Source: Agroathelia rolfsii (lineage: Eukaryota; Basidiomycota; Agaricomycetes; Amylocorticiales; Amylocorticiaceae). Taken from it: 64,000 nucleotides of DNA. The first letter of the stretch is position 1; each line of letters starts with the position of its first letter. The translations under genes and the position numbers were made by a program. The stretch is from the NCBI GenBank assembly GCA_018343915.1, contig JABRWF010000006.1, positions 1,860,001 to 1,924,000 of the forward strand, written 5' to 3'. The notes under the pieces were generated by a model that saw nothing but the letters and a program-made list of their open reading frames with translations, did no database searches and was not told the DNA's origin. Positions 26,717 to 39,007 of the stretch are shown here, in pieces.

Positions 26717-28936
26717 ATGGGCAACTCTGCCTCATCTGCTGGCCGTGGCCATGGCGATGACTCCGTAGATGGTGGTCATCTCTTCCCCCAGGGTGTCTAC
26801 ACAGGCCAGCGAGACTGGAACCATTCCATCGTCACCCAACTCATAATCGAACGCCGTCTTGCCCCCTTCTATCGTCCTCTCGAAGACTACGACGCCTCTT
26901 GGGACGACGACCAGATCCTTGCCGCGCGCAAGGAACTCCCTGTCGATCCCGACGCTCCCCCGCACGAGCTTGGCGGTGGCGGCCAAACTGCAGGTGGTAC
27001 AGCAGGCTCCGCTGCCGTAGCCTCGTCCAATTCATCTCTCAGCTCCCGATCTGGCTCGCATCTACATCTTCATAGCAAGAAATCCTCCCAGAAGGAGGCT
27101 GCCAAACCTTCTGAAGCCTTTGTCTATCGAGGCGCCGTCGAATGTCCCATATGTTTCCTTGTATGTATTCTCTTTCTTTCTCTTTCCTTTCTGCGGTGGC
27201 GAAGGCGTCCATCTCCGCGCGCCGCCGCCGCCTCCACTACCTCCCCAATGACCACCCGCTCACGCGAACTCTTTCTCTCCCTTTGTTCGTGCACCGACCA
27301 TCTCTCAGTACTATCCTCCAAACATCAACCGATCAAGATGCTGCGATCAGGCCGTCTGCACCGAGTGTTTCGTCCAGATCAAGCGTGCCGAACCAACAAC
27401 GACCCATCTTGTATCAGAACCCGCCGCGTGTCCTTACTGTGTGCAAGAGAACTTTGGTGTTGTCTACACGCCACCGCCATGGCGCACCGGCATTGGCGCA
27501 GACCGATCGGTACGTGTGACCTACCCCGTTTTTCCCGAGGCCGAGGCTGATGACAATATTGCATTCATCAATTCGACCTTAATTTCTGGGGGAATCATTT
27601 CATTATTGTTACTATATTCGTGTAGCATAACTCGCATTCACTAGCCGGCAGCAATTCGCCTCGAGGATCGCAGTTCAACGTTGAGCAGTCTACAGCAACG
27701 CCAACACCTCCAGGGCATAAACGTCGGCAGAAGAGCTTCAGTGCGGATAGTCCAGAGGTCGTCACGACGGGTGCGTTTACGTTTCTCTTTGATCCCTCAC
27801 ATCAGTTTTCTTTTTTCTCGATGATTAATATATAAAAATACAACCTACGCAACATAGATCAAATCCGGCCAGACTGGGAAGCCAAACTGGCGGCCGTACG
27901 TGCGGCAGTGACGCGGCGCGCCAACAGGCGAATAATTATGCGTCGTGTTGGGGACCAACTTATCCCCGTTGGGGTGACGAGTGGGCGGTTGCCTCCTCCT
28001 AGCGAAAGTGGTAACAACGGTTCGGGAGGTGGGGAAGGTGGCGGTAGCGGCGTGAGTATAATCACTGGCAGATCTACAAGAAGAGGTCAGTTGGAGCAGC
28101 TGCTGGCACCAATGGGTATGGGCGGGCAGGACCTGGAAGAGGTTCGTTTTTTTTTTTTTGCATCTGTTGGGCTCTGTGCAAGGTGGTGATCGTTGGATGT
28201 TAATGATGAATTTCAACAGCTCATGGTGATGGAGGCGATGCGGTTATCCTTGCTGGAACATGAGGAGCAGCAACGGAAGGAAGAGGCGGCAAAGAAGAAG
28301 AAAGAAGCGGAGGAGGCTGCGGCTTCAGCCGCCGGCCATACATCGTCTCCTGGAGCGGGACCCTCATCGCAAGGTCAACAGCATGCTGAGACGTCGTCAC
28401 TTCAGCTGCCGACAGAAGTTGCATCTGCAAAAACGTCAGATGCATCAGCGTCCAACACCAACTTGTCTACGCAACCTCCATCTTTGTCCCCTCCCTCAGA
28501 AACAGGCACTTCTCAACAGTATGGCACCCTCGGCGCGCTCGTTGGCAGTGCCTCTTCAGCGGCAGCAGCAATCGGCTCTCCTGCATCACACCCACCTCCT
28601 TCCTCTTCCGATGAGCATTCGCCGGCAGGTGAATCAATGCACTCGCTTGAACCACCTTCATCCTCATCATCAGCACCAGTCGTATCTTCGAGTCCGGACA
28701 GCACCGAGCCGCCGGGTACAGGTATTGACCATGTTGCTGCAACGCCGCGGCTGGGGTCAAACGACTCGTACATATCCACCACGACGGTTTCGACCACGGC
28801 AACAGGGCAATCATCTCAGGCGTATTCGATGCTACCTTCGGATACGGACACGGAGCCTGCGGACGACGAGCCATTGATCACGCATGCAGATTCTTCGTCG
28901 TCTGCTCCGGTGGAGTCGTCGCACCCGTCTCAGTAA
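26717..28936 (+). CDS. SIP5: SIP5-like RING-domain protein
   Basis: Homologue of yeast Sip5, a protein that binds the Snf1 kinase and the Reg1/Glc7 phosphatase. Exons 26717-27160, 27309-27509, 27626-27770, 27858-28141 and 28220-28936 give 596 aa. The N-terminus MGNSASS fits an N-myristoylation signal. The family core [20 protein letters not shown] follows. A RING-like zinc site begins at CPICFL (Cys143, Cys146) and continues over an intron with [12 protein letters not shown] and CPYC. Near residue 358 the sequence [11 protein letters not shown] matches the ubiquitin-interacting motif core (Ala, then Ser four residues on, then an acidic residue). The last 200 residues are Ser/Pro-rich and disordered. 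The start was chosen for the myristoylation motif; an upstream in-frame ATG at 26648 exists. This may be a ubiquitin ligase or adaptor, but that is inferred. Confidence 0.88.
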
Positions 28937-29935
28937 TTTCAAGCGTGGTGCTTTTTTTTTTTTACTGTATATCGCCTGACTGGGGGCTAAGGGGTTCTTG
29001 GTCGAGAGCTCTTCGTACGTATGGATAGATGGATGGATGGATAGCGCAGGTATGATGATATATGGCTAAATTACGGACTCTAAGAGAAAAACAGGGAGAG
29101 AGATTGGGGCAGAGGTGCTGGTGCTCTCTCTCCCAATGATTGCTTCATTGAGAGAGAATGAAATATGTATCATAGATGTTTGGCGCTTGGCAGCAACCAT
29201 GCATACCCACGCACACACACACAATATACGACATGAGATATACAGTAAAGCAACGTTTTTCTCCCTCTCCTCGTCTTCACCAATTTCCCTTTTTGTTTCT
29301 TCCTTTAATTTTGCAATACCACCAGTACCAACAAACACCCACCATCCTCATATGTATTCTTTTCCACTTTATCATGTATATAATCCTCTTTCTCTCTCTC
29401 TCTCTCTCTTCATCCTCTCATAATTATTTTTGCCTTCCTGTTTCTAAACTCATCTCAGTTTCTCACTGTTGATATTCTTACCTTTTCTCTCTTCTGGGTC
29501 ACTTCCCCCCCCCTTTCATGCCTTCTTTTTGTTTAGAATATTTCAACAATCAAGGCGTATTTCTTGGATATGTTGAGTTCTTGACCATCTATCCTTGGCG
29601 AATTGTACGTGGGTTGCTGTCAATGATCGGCAAGGGAAAGTGTTGGTGTGCTAAGAGATGTATCATGTGTGCTTTGGCTTCACGGAGCAATAATATGGGC
29701 GTGGAAAACTTTTCTGATCCTGAATCCTAGAGGCATTAATCAACAAGGGCAGTCCTGCAAAGAAAGTCGCAAGAAGAGAAAAAAAAATAGATTGTATTAT
29801 ATCATTATAATGTACACGTGTGAGAAACAAAGGTTGCCTTTCGTTCTCTCCCCCCTTCTAGGTTACGTGGCCGAATATTGGTTAGCGTAGGCGAATCTGG
29901 ATGGCGGGAAGATAGTATTGCAGGCATGCATTACT
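28937..29935. other. Intergenic, no gene seen
   Basis: About 1 kb between the SIP5 stop and the end of the small gene on the other strand. It carries CA, CT and GATG microsatellites (29016-29045, 29212-29225, 29392-29410). The frame 29518-29730 has no splice or homology support. Confidence 0.5.
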
Positions 29936-30316
29936 CATTGACGAGACGAATTAGAGGAGTCGGCCCAGATAGGTTTAGCAGTGTCCGAGTCTTGGAGCTG
30001 TATGTGAGGACGGACGAAATATGACGTAGCATCCCAGTCAGCGATAATAATATTTCATGGTCACAATAAAATCCGAAGTACGCTTCTTGAGGAGGGGAGG
30101 GGGGGGGGGAAGACTAACCTGCGCTGTTACTTGTTGCTTCATCTCGTTCTCCTGAGCGAGACGAGCTGCACGGTTAGCATCGACCTTTTTGCGCAGGTCA
30201 GGAGCAAGGGCCTATGGTAGTACAATAATATTAGACGGACTCAAGTCGCGGAAATGCGTTCTTACAGCATAAGTTTCCTCGGGCGTGGGCACGGTTACTG
30301 TGAATTGGACGGACAT
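29936..30316 (-). CDS. Small unknown protein, possibly missing a 5' exon
   Basis: Three joined exons on the complement (30316-30266, 30211-30119, 29998-29936) give a 68-residue frame. It begins MSVQFTVTVPTPEETYA and contains APDLRKKVDANRAARLAQ, a charged helix, and ends AKPIWADSSNSSRQ. Donors and acceptors are canonical and phases agree. The start is uncertain: CAG at 30292-30294 of the complement could be an acceptor for an upstream exon near 30410-30360 (frame containing APVVGAGWVTMK), which would lengthen the N-terminus. I do not recognise the family. A short soluble helical protein, such as a mitochondrial assembly factor, would fit but is not shown. Confidence 0.5.
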
Positions 30317-30805
30317 GGATGCATCGTCATTACAACATCATATCTGATGGTATAAACAGGGCGTGCGTACGCTTCATGGTAACCCAGCCTGCGCCGACGA
30401 CTGGTGCGGGTATTGTTCAGTAAATGGATGGGCACTGTTGGTGGTATAGAAAACGACTGACTGCCGACGGTGGTGAGCGTCATTTTGAGCCATGGAAAAG
30501 ACGCAGACATATTGGCGCTGGAGTGATAAGTGAAGGGAGAGAGAAAGAGAAATTACAAGTGCTGATGTAAAGAGCAGCTGATGCCAGTGATGGCAGTTTT
30601 GTGATTGTGAGTCAAGGGCGCCTAACGGGCGAAGCACATAGCGCGGACGTCAATCATCCCACACTTTGTTGTCGACCGTGACCACTACAGCCGCCCATCT
30701 CCTTCTTCCACACACTGCTTCTTGTCCATTCTACATCACATTCATCATCGAATTCATATTCCTTGCAATCAAAAGTCCTTTGGAAACTAGCTTTCCCTTG
30801 CCCAG

Positions 30806-33800
30806 ATGACTGATCCATCGGACTTTCCTCCCTCGCAAGCCTCCCAATCATCGTCATCAATCCAACAGTCCAAGATCTTTCTTGATGGCCATGGTGCACC
30901 CCTGCATTTCTTTGTCGCCTCCTTTGGCATCCTGAACCGTCCTAAATTAGTTAAAAACCTCATTGTATGTCCTCTTTTTTTTTGTATCCCGATAAACCAC
31001 GCACCACTTCTAGCTCTTTCTTTCTCTGACCTCCTGCATTCGTTTTCTCGATAGCGAAGAGGAGGCGTATTATGCACAAAGCAAGAGGACGCAAAAATTG
31101 TGCTCCTCAATCCCAACACGCGGGATGGCCAGGAAATCGTAGCCAACTGGGGTGATTCGCCAGGGACGATCTTCCTCGACGCTTCCTGGGTCGATAAGTG
31201 CAGAGAAGCAGATAGGGCGCTGCTTGCCGACGACGGATGGGGAGGATGTTTACTGAACACGCAGGAGATAGCTACACGTTACGGTGCGGATGACATGGAC
31301 GATGGCCTGGATGAGGACGACAAGGATACACGAGTTGGTCGTTCCCAAGCGAGAGTATCGTCGTAAGTCGTGCATGGATTCGTGCATATTTCTTTCTTTC
31401 TTTATGTACTAATTACAATGCCTAAGTGGCAGATTCAATACCGCCGCAGCAATATCAGCCCAGCACAGTGCATCTACGTCAACACAACAAGATACTGCTA
31501 TGACTTCTGGCGTGCCACATAGCCCTACGGACACAACTTCACAGCAAATGCAAGCACAACCGGTATCACAAGCTGCTGCTGCTCAATTGATGGCCATGCA
31601 ACAACAACTCCAGCAACAACCCACGGTGAACGCCGAAAACGGCCAGGTTGTAGCGCTCTCTCAATTGACAAATCTGGATCCTCAAACAATGTATATGCTG
31701 TTTGCTACAGCCCAGCAAATGTTTTCTCAGCAACAGCAACACCAAAATCAGCAACAACTTATGGCCCTAAGCCCAATGCCCCAGCCATTCGTCATGCCAA
31801 ACATGATGGTTGGCCCAGGAATGATGAATGTGCCTCCTATGAACGCTGGCCAATTCCCTGCTTTTGCTTCTTTTACTCCTGAAATTCAGCAGCAGTTGCA
31901 ATTCCAGCAACAGCTTCATCAGTTGCAGCAGCAACAATTCCAACAATTCCAGCAGCGGCAAAACTCTCCTCCTGTGCACCCATTCTCTCAGCTACCGCAT
32001 CACTCCAGCGTATCAACGCTGGCAGAAGATACGGCGACGCCCTCCCCGCCCCAGTCCCGCCGCCCCTCCGAAATCCTCGCACCTTCAGGCAGCCTTGGCC
32101 AGAAGCGGTCTTATGATCTGGCAGACGCAATTGCTATTGCCAGTACTACTCCAAGTTCGCGCTCGATTAGCCCTCAACGACAGCAACAACAGCAGACAAA
32201 ACGACGGCGCAAGAGCCGCGCAAGTGACGAGACGCTCGTTGATGGGCAGTCACAGCCACAGCCACCACCGTCATCATCATTAGCGTCGCTGTCGTTCTCG
32301 ACGGCGCAGCAGCCTCCTACGCCTACGCTCACCCCAACGCCGCCGCCACCATCCCAGCTAAAGAACAAGGCACGACCTTCTCGAACTTCTTCGGCTTCGG
32401 CGTCGGCAGCTACGGGATCGAACCTGATCTTTGTTGACAAGGATGGGAAGCCCTTGCGATTCCTTGTACAGGTTAATATGTCGATTCGTCAGAAGAGAAA
32501 GGCGCTCACGAATGAAATTACGGTGTGTGTCGTTTCATTTTGTTCATTATTTTGTTTCATTTTCAGGTCACTGGACGTGGGTCACGGCTTTGGCCATCCT
32601 ACTAAAGATGAACCTTTTTTTTTTGTTCTTCTTTTTCTTCCTATTCAATATTATACAAGAAAATTGGAATGCTCATACATATATGCGTACATAGGCAGGG
32701 GGCGGCCAAATCGTCAAGTCGCTCACCGAAGCCGATTATTACATATCCGAAGACCCGATGGCGATGGGCTCAAATCTAAAAAAGGAGCGGAGAGAAGTTA
32801 TCGCACACCGCGACGAGGCGATTTCGACCGGCGTCAAGCCGCTCTGGTACATGTTCATCACGGACTGTATCCGCCATGGCAAGCTACTCTCCGTGGAAGA
32901 TTATGAGCTCAAGAAGCGCGGCAAGGTTGCGCTAATTGACAAGCAGAACAAGAGCAGTGGGGGAGAGAGTGAGGAGCAAGTCAAGAAACTGGCGCCAGTA
33001 CCTCTATCGGCATCGGTATCAGCGTCAGCAGTGGGAGCAAGGAAAACCCCAAGTGTGTCATCATCATTCTCGTCGCCGACGTTAGTGCGTGAGTCGGTGT
33101 CAGCGGCGGGGGAAACATTGTCGACGCCAGTTGGCACTAACAGCAGCACCAGCACCAATGGTGCCCGTCCGGTGGCAAGGAAGTCGACGGGGAAGCGCAG
33201 GGTGAGCGGGCAGCACGCCAATGAAATGCCTGTTAGTACAACATCTCCGATATATATGCGCACACCATCTCCGCCACCACCAAATGGGCAAGTAAGCCTA
33301 AACGGCAGGATGCGATACACAGACAACGAAAAAGCGTTCATCCTCAGTTACGTGCGGTACTTACTCTTGCGCACACGGGATCCGCAGATGCCGAAGTATA
33401 CGATGGCGAAGGAGATATATGAAAAGGTGTGTCTGAGTTGGAGATTTTTTTGTGTGCATTCTATCTTTTCAGATAAGCAACTGCGACCATATTTTTTCTT
33501 TCTTTCTTGCTTTCTCTGTTCCATAGTATGATTGTCTGATTATCCTCGATTGTTATTCTCATCTACTAGCTTCCACACCATCCGGCGACATCCATCGCCA
33601 CCTATCTTGGAGGCTATTATATGGAAGAAGTTGAAGCTCTCAGGCAAGAAGTCACCCAACTACTCGAGCAGGAAAGCAAGGGTGGGCGTGGAAAGTCACC
33701 GCTGCCACCACCACAGCCGGCAAGAGCAACAATAGCGACGGCGGCGGTTTCGTATCCTTTGCAATTACCTGTTCAAGAACAAGAGCAGCAAGGAGAAGCT

Positions 33801-34687
33801 ACAATGCTATCGTCCTCAGCAAACTTGTTATCGACACATGTCAGTAGTGGTTTTTATTTTTCTCTTACACGCGCACATCCCTCTTCTTGCTTGTTCCCTT
33901 CTGTTTTCTGACGTGCCAGCCATCAGCAGGATTCACATCCTAGTCTAGAAGCCTTCCGGATCAGTACCTCTTCCACCAACGATGCATCACTCCCCTCGGC
34001 ACCGAATGCGAACGGAGGCGATGGGATCCGTGCCGGGAATCATAATGGTCAGTCTGATGATCATGGTACGCAAGAATGTCCTTTTTTTGCACCCCTTCTT
34101 CCCAGCTTGGCTGGCCTTAAGCTTCCAGCTTTGTTGGCCTTCTGCGATATAACGAAGATTAACCCTTTCTGTCTTCTGTTCTGTTCTGTTCTACCAGCAC
34201 CGCCGACATCAGTGGCTCCTGCTGCTGCGCCGGCACCGAGCAAGGCGAATGTTGCCGTAACTGCTGTCATTGCGACACCGGGAGAAGAACCAGCAGCGAA
34301 GGCTAAATCCGGCTCCGGCTCTACTATTGCGGGGAAACCAGACGAGAAATCCGAGAAGAAAGATGAAGAAAAGACACGAAAAGAAAAGAAAGAGATTGAC
34401 ATGGAAGTTATCGCGCGCTATTTTGCTACGCTCGACCCGCCTGGCGAGAATGAGTCGGATGAGATGATTTGGCAAAGGCTGGCAGAGAAGGTAATTTTTC
34501 AAAGCTTTTTTTTTGTTGTGGTGTAAGACAAAACTGATCATGTTCTTCGCTATTTGGTCTTGCATCATTTTTCAACGACAAATACACACAGCATGTCTGC
34601 CTTTCGGATATATCCTGGCCAGACTTCTACGAAAGGCACATGGAGGAGGTCCAAACGCGCATTGAAGAGTACGATCTAGCAAGTTAG
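30806..34687 (+). CDS. RAP1: Rap1-like telomere protein with two BRCT and two Myb-like regions
   Basis: Eight exons (30806-30964, 31055-31362, 31433-32522, 32695-33426, 33570-33839, 33927-34065, 34198-34490, 34592-34687) give 1028 aa. Residues about 20-115 resemble the BRCT domain of human RAP1 (TERF2IP): KIFLDGHGAPLHFFV, then GGVLC and IFLDASWVDKC. A long Gln-rich region (about 180-345) and a basic Ser/Pro segment follow. A second region of the same type starts near 486 (NLIFVDKDGKPLRFLV, GGGQIVKSLTEADYYIS, WYMFITDCI). Near 726-795, RYTDNEKAFILSYVRY resembles the Rap1 Myb domain, and a second such region ends the protein (residues about 967-1025, with ISWPDFYERHMEEV). Rap1 proteins cap telomeres and regulate silencing. 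Family membership rests on my reading of these blocks, and DNA binding is not certain because Myb tryptophans are partly lost. Confidence 0.75.
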
Positions 34688-35858
34688 GCATGAGTTTGCT
34701 TGCTCGCTATTGCTGCCGTCGTCGCAGTTGTAAGATGGTCTCTCGCGCCTGCCTCCCTTAAAATGGATCCATCAGCCTAAAAGGCCCGAACAATATGGAT
34801 GGGATAGCTTCGTGGCGGACGACAAGACGCATGGGCACAGTGTCAAATGCGCCATTCATATATGCCCACATGTCCATTCGCATTCTTTGCACTGTTTTGT
34901 TCACTTATCGCCTTCAATCGTCCAACGCATTCGCACCACTGCCATCATGCATGTCCATTTCTTGTCTTTCCTTTTTGCCTTGCTTGTCGCGTAAACTAAC
35001 ATCCTGTTGCACGACACACGACATTTACCTCTTGCATTCTTCTCTTCGCTTACATGCCCCTCTCTTACATTCCTGCATTCATGCTATCACGTTCAAGCGT
35101 TCATGCACGCCTTTCTTCTCCCTGTCTTCATCAGATTAGATTATATAATGATTAATGTTATATTACAAACAAATGTGTTGTCGCCTCTCTATCCTTTTTC
35201 TCCTCTTGGATTGTACGTGAAGGGGGGTTGACAAAAAAAAAGGGGGAGTGGTTGGGGGAAGGGGGAATGCGTGAGTTGATGGGTGCGGATAGGGTATGGA
35301 GGAGAGGGAAAGGGGCAGCAAAATGTAGGAAATCCAGATGTATGGAGCGGCGAAAAAACTAGTGCTGCAGCAACATACCACAATGTGGGCTACTTGCTGT
35401 GAGCACCAAGTGAGGATGGGGAGGGAAGGAGACGAAGAAAATAGATTACAACTTTTTTTAACAAAAGGGTGCAAACATGCATGCATGTCTAACAACGAGA
35501 GAAAAAAAAAAAAACGAAGAATGGATGGGTGATGTGTGTAACATGGATAATGGGTAAGTGTTAGTAGTTGCGTTAGTTAATAGATGCAAGAGAGTCCAGA
35601 AGAGATAGCACATTGTTGTATGCGGTGATTGTGGTTGCCGTCGTTGCCATAGCCAATATGGCAATCATATTGACAAAGACAATGGTGGTAGTGACAGAAT
35701 AGCGATTGCGGCGATGATAAAGGACATGAGGAGCAGTGGATATGATGCGACGATAGGTGCAAATGCGACAAAGATCTGGTGGAAGATAGAAAAATCCGGA
35801 CAAAACACAAGACAGCGAGGATAAAAGGGAAAAAGAGAGATAAGAGATGGATAGGTCA
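34688..35858. other. Convergent intergenic region, no gene seen
   Basis: About 1.2 kb between the stops of the Rap1-like gene and the arrestin-like gene. It is CT-rich on the + strand up to 35215 and then GA-rich. Frames found here are compositional artefacts. Confidence 0.5.
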
Positions 35859-38668
35859 TCATGTTAGCGGCGAATTTCCTCTGCGCAAGAGCTTGTTGAT
35901 CTTGCCAAGGCCAAACATGCTCTTCCGGCTCTTACTGGGAGCAGCAGCATTGCTTGTCGGGGCACCCATACGCTGGTGCTGTATTTCTTCTTCCCACGCA
36001 CACACTTTGCTGTTGCCGCTGTTATTGCTGCTACTGCGGCTGCGGCTGTTGAAATTGTGGCTACTGCTGACGGCACGGGTATCATGATGATCCACGATGT
36101 CCGCAAGACTAGAAGCGCTCGTGTCTGTATGCATACCATCATGCATACTGCTCGCGCTGCTCCTCGTCGTGGTCGTAGCAGTTGTAGCAGTTGTACCAGT
36201 GGACGAACTAGGCGATGCCATGGGCCACCAAGCCGACTGAGGTTGGTGGCGATGCTGGTGCTCGTGCCGCCGCCCATGAATAATATGCCGATGATGACCA
36301 CCATCTACACTCATGTCACTTTTCGCGGACTCGGTCCGAGCCAGCGATTTCATACGCTGCGCATCCGGTTTCCGTCCTGAAGAAGCAGAAGACGAGGTTG
36401 AAGATAATGATGAAGAGGAAAACGCGCCAGTGTGCCCATCACTAGGTCCAATACTTCCGGCGCCATCCGGCTTTGATACCTCCGGAGTAGCAGCAACGGA
36501 AGCACCAACACCGTTGGCAGCAGCCGACAGCCTGGATCGTTTCCCAAATAAGCCGAATGGTCCCGAGTCGGAGGAATGGTGATGAGGTGAGCTTCCGGCG
36601 GAGGTATGTGGACGCTTCTGACGGTGGGTCGAGGAGGGCCCACAGTGGGCGACAGCGTCGCTGCTGTCAGACATGCCAGCAGCCATCCTGCTGCTGCTTT
36701 TGCGGGACCCACTGGTCCCGCTTCCACTGCCAGAAGCGGTAGCGTTTTCAGGCGTACCAGCAACCGACGACGACGAAGAGGCACCATGGGCCGTAACCGG
36801 CCTGCCCTGAGTCTTCGGCAAGGGAGGTGCCTCCTCCCGTTCAGTAGGCTCACCACCACGCCTTGTGGTGCGCGGCGAACGCGACTGCGACCGCGCGCGG
36901 AAGCTATCCTGTAGTTCGGCAAATTTGGCAATGGCCGCCTTGCGGTCAGCCTCGTTCGTCGAGACGACGCACAACTCGCGCTCGTCGAGTTCAATCGTTT
37001 CCGTGCCCGCGGAGGAAGAAACAATGACCTGTATATGAGTTGGTTAGTATCATCATATCATTTATTGTTCGTTTGCATCAATGGTCATGAATATCAAAAG
37101 ACATCAAGAAAAGATGTACAACAGGCGGCCATGAATGAAAAGAAGCGGTGGCAACAGCAGGCTTGACAGCCCCAGAAGACAGAAAAGGGAGAGGATAGGG
37201 CTGATAATGATGCGGCGTGGCAAAATATTTGACCATCTGATCCGCGTTACCACATGGACACACAAAGATACGAAGTCAAACAGAGTACGCATGACACACA
37301 TACCTTGATTTTGATCCAGAACCGGACAGAGGCCATCCCCGTGTTGAGTGTCTCACCAATCGCCCAGCGACTGTGCGATTTAGCCGCAGGCCACTGTAGT
37401 GAGATAGTCTTGGACCAGACATCTGTTTGTTCGTCACGGCTAAACCGGCCCGTGGGTTCAGCTCCTGCAACGGTCATGATGACCGTCTTGGGCGGTGCAC
37501 CAGTTGGGGGTGCGTCTGAGGCGGGGAAGAGGTTCGTTGGGGTCTCGCTCGGTGCGGCCATGAGTGGTCGCAAATCATCTGGTGTGATTGTTGTGGCGTC
37601 AGAGGAGGCAAGGGAGAAAGAGCTGGCAGCAACGCTGGTTGTGTAGGATTCTGACGCGATGAGCAGGCTCGCACGCGAGCCGACGGGCAGCACAGTTTGC
37701 GAAGAAGCCATCGATGCCGTGCCGGTGGGACGTCCAGGCGACGTCCAGGGTCGTGAGGATGGACCGGGCATGCGCGACGTCGAAGCCATAGTGCTTGACG
37801 AGGATATTGATGAAACTGTCGATGAAGGTGCAGGCGCAGTTTCCTTGAGCGTTAAACGCCGTTCGACCAAGAGGCTTGCGCCCCGGATTGAGATATCCTT
37901 GTCACGCGGACGGATGTGAATAATGACGGGGACTTCATCGAGTGGCGCCACCGGTTGTCTTGGCGAGGTGATCGAGTAATCCAGGACTGGGGCGCGGGGC
38001 TTTGACGTCTGACAATCTAACACGGGACTTAATGACGACCGGGGTGAAGTGGTAGGCGTGATGGGCGGAAGATCGTACCGCACGAGCGGGATCTCGAATG
38101 ATTTCATCTGTCGTGAGCCCACCGCTGGTACAGGTATGTGTTCTAGTACTAGCAATCGTGGTACATCAGCTTCAAGGCTGTTTGCATGCATACGAAAAAG
38201 AATACCAACCAGCGTCGATTCTCCAAAATACTCGGTAATCTTGAAAGTTGGCGGTGCTGTATCCGCCGATGTTGGAGGGGAGGATGAACTTGAAGGGGAC
38301 CTCGAGATCACCGAGGGCCTCGTATGGGACATAAGAGGGTTTTGTCCATAGTGTCTGTTTAAATTCTACGAGCGTGGATGTGTGCGTATTACCGACGCGG
38401 CCGACACGGGTCTCGAGACATCGAATGTAGACAGTAATCGAGTTGGAGAGGAGAGTCTTGCGATCCTCATCAAGCACAGTGCGTACACCTAATGATAATA
38501 AAGAACAAGATAACAGACATGAGAACAGTGCTGGGAAATGGATAGAGAGTTCAAGATGGGCGGAGACGCACAACCCTCGACTTTGACTGGGGTGAGGCCG
38601 AGAAAGCCAGTGTAAGGAAAGAAGCGGCCACCCTTGTTGCCCCTAGGGCTAGCGAGCAGAAGATGCAT
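35859..38668 (-). CDS. Arrestin-like (alpha-arrestin) adaptor
   Basis: Predicted member of the arrestin-related family, which links ubiquitin ligases to plasma membrane cargo in fungi. Exons on the complement 38668-38575, 38488-38210, 38148-37304 and 37028-35859 give 795 aa. The N-terminal arrestin fold shows FFPYTGFLGLTPVKVEG, TVYIRCLETRVGRVG, LPSNIGGYSTANFQDYRVFW and the continuation VLEHIPVPAVG. A C-terminal arrestin half runs through IHIRPRDKDISIRGASLLVERRL in pieces and ends near KTISLQWP and SVRFWIKIK. The remaining 370 residues are Ser/Arg-rich and disordered with His runs. I did not see a clear PPxY ligase-binding motif. The start is the first ATG of an exon whose upstream sequence has no better candidate. 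It is divergent from the SLC35F6-like gene. Confidence 0.8.
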
Positions 38669-39007
38669 TGGCAGACGGGGACTGCTCAGCAGTGAGCAGC
38701 GGCGACGGCAGCAGAGGGTGAGAGAGGGGAAGAACAGGCGAACGATGCAGTTGCATGTGGGAATAAATACGACCCAAGTGATGTACCATAAGCACTATGC
38801 AAACTTCTCTGGCCCTAAGCCACGTTAAGCTAGGCTTAGTCAGCATAAACCATCCTAAGCCATCTCTTTCCGCTTTTGGCATCCCCTCGGCGCGCTACTG
38901 CAGCAGCACAGTGTTACCAGACCAGAGAGCACACTACTCGACAGCGCCCCCTCCCCTCCCTCCCTCTCCCCTGCATCGTACTCTTCCTCTCCCCTGCCAC
39001 TCTCGCC

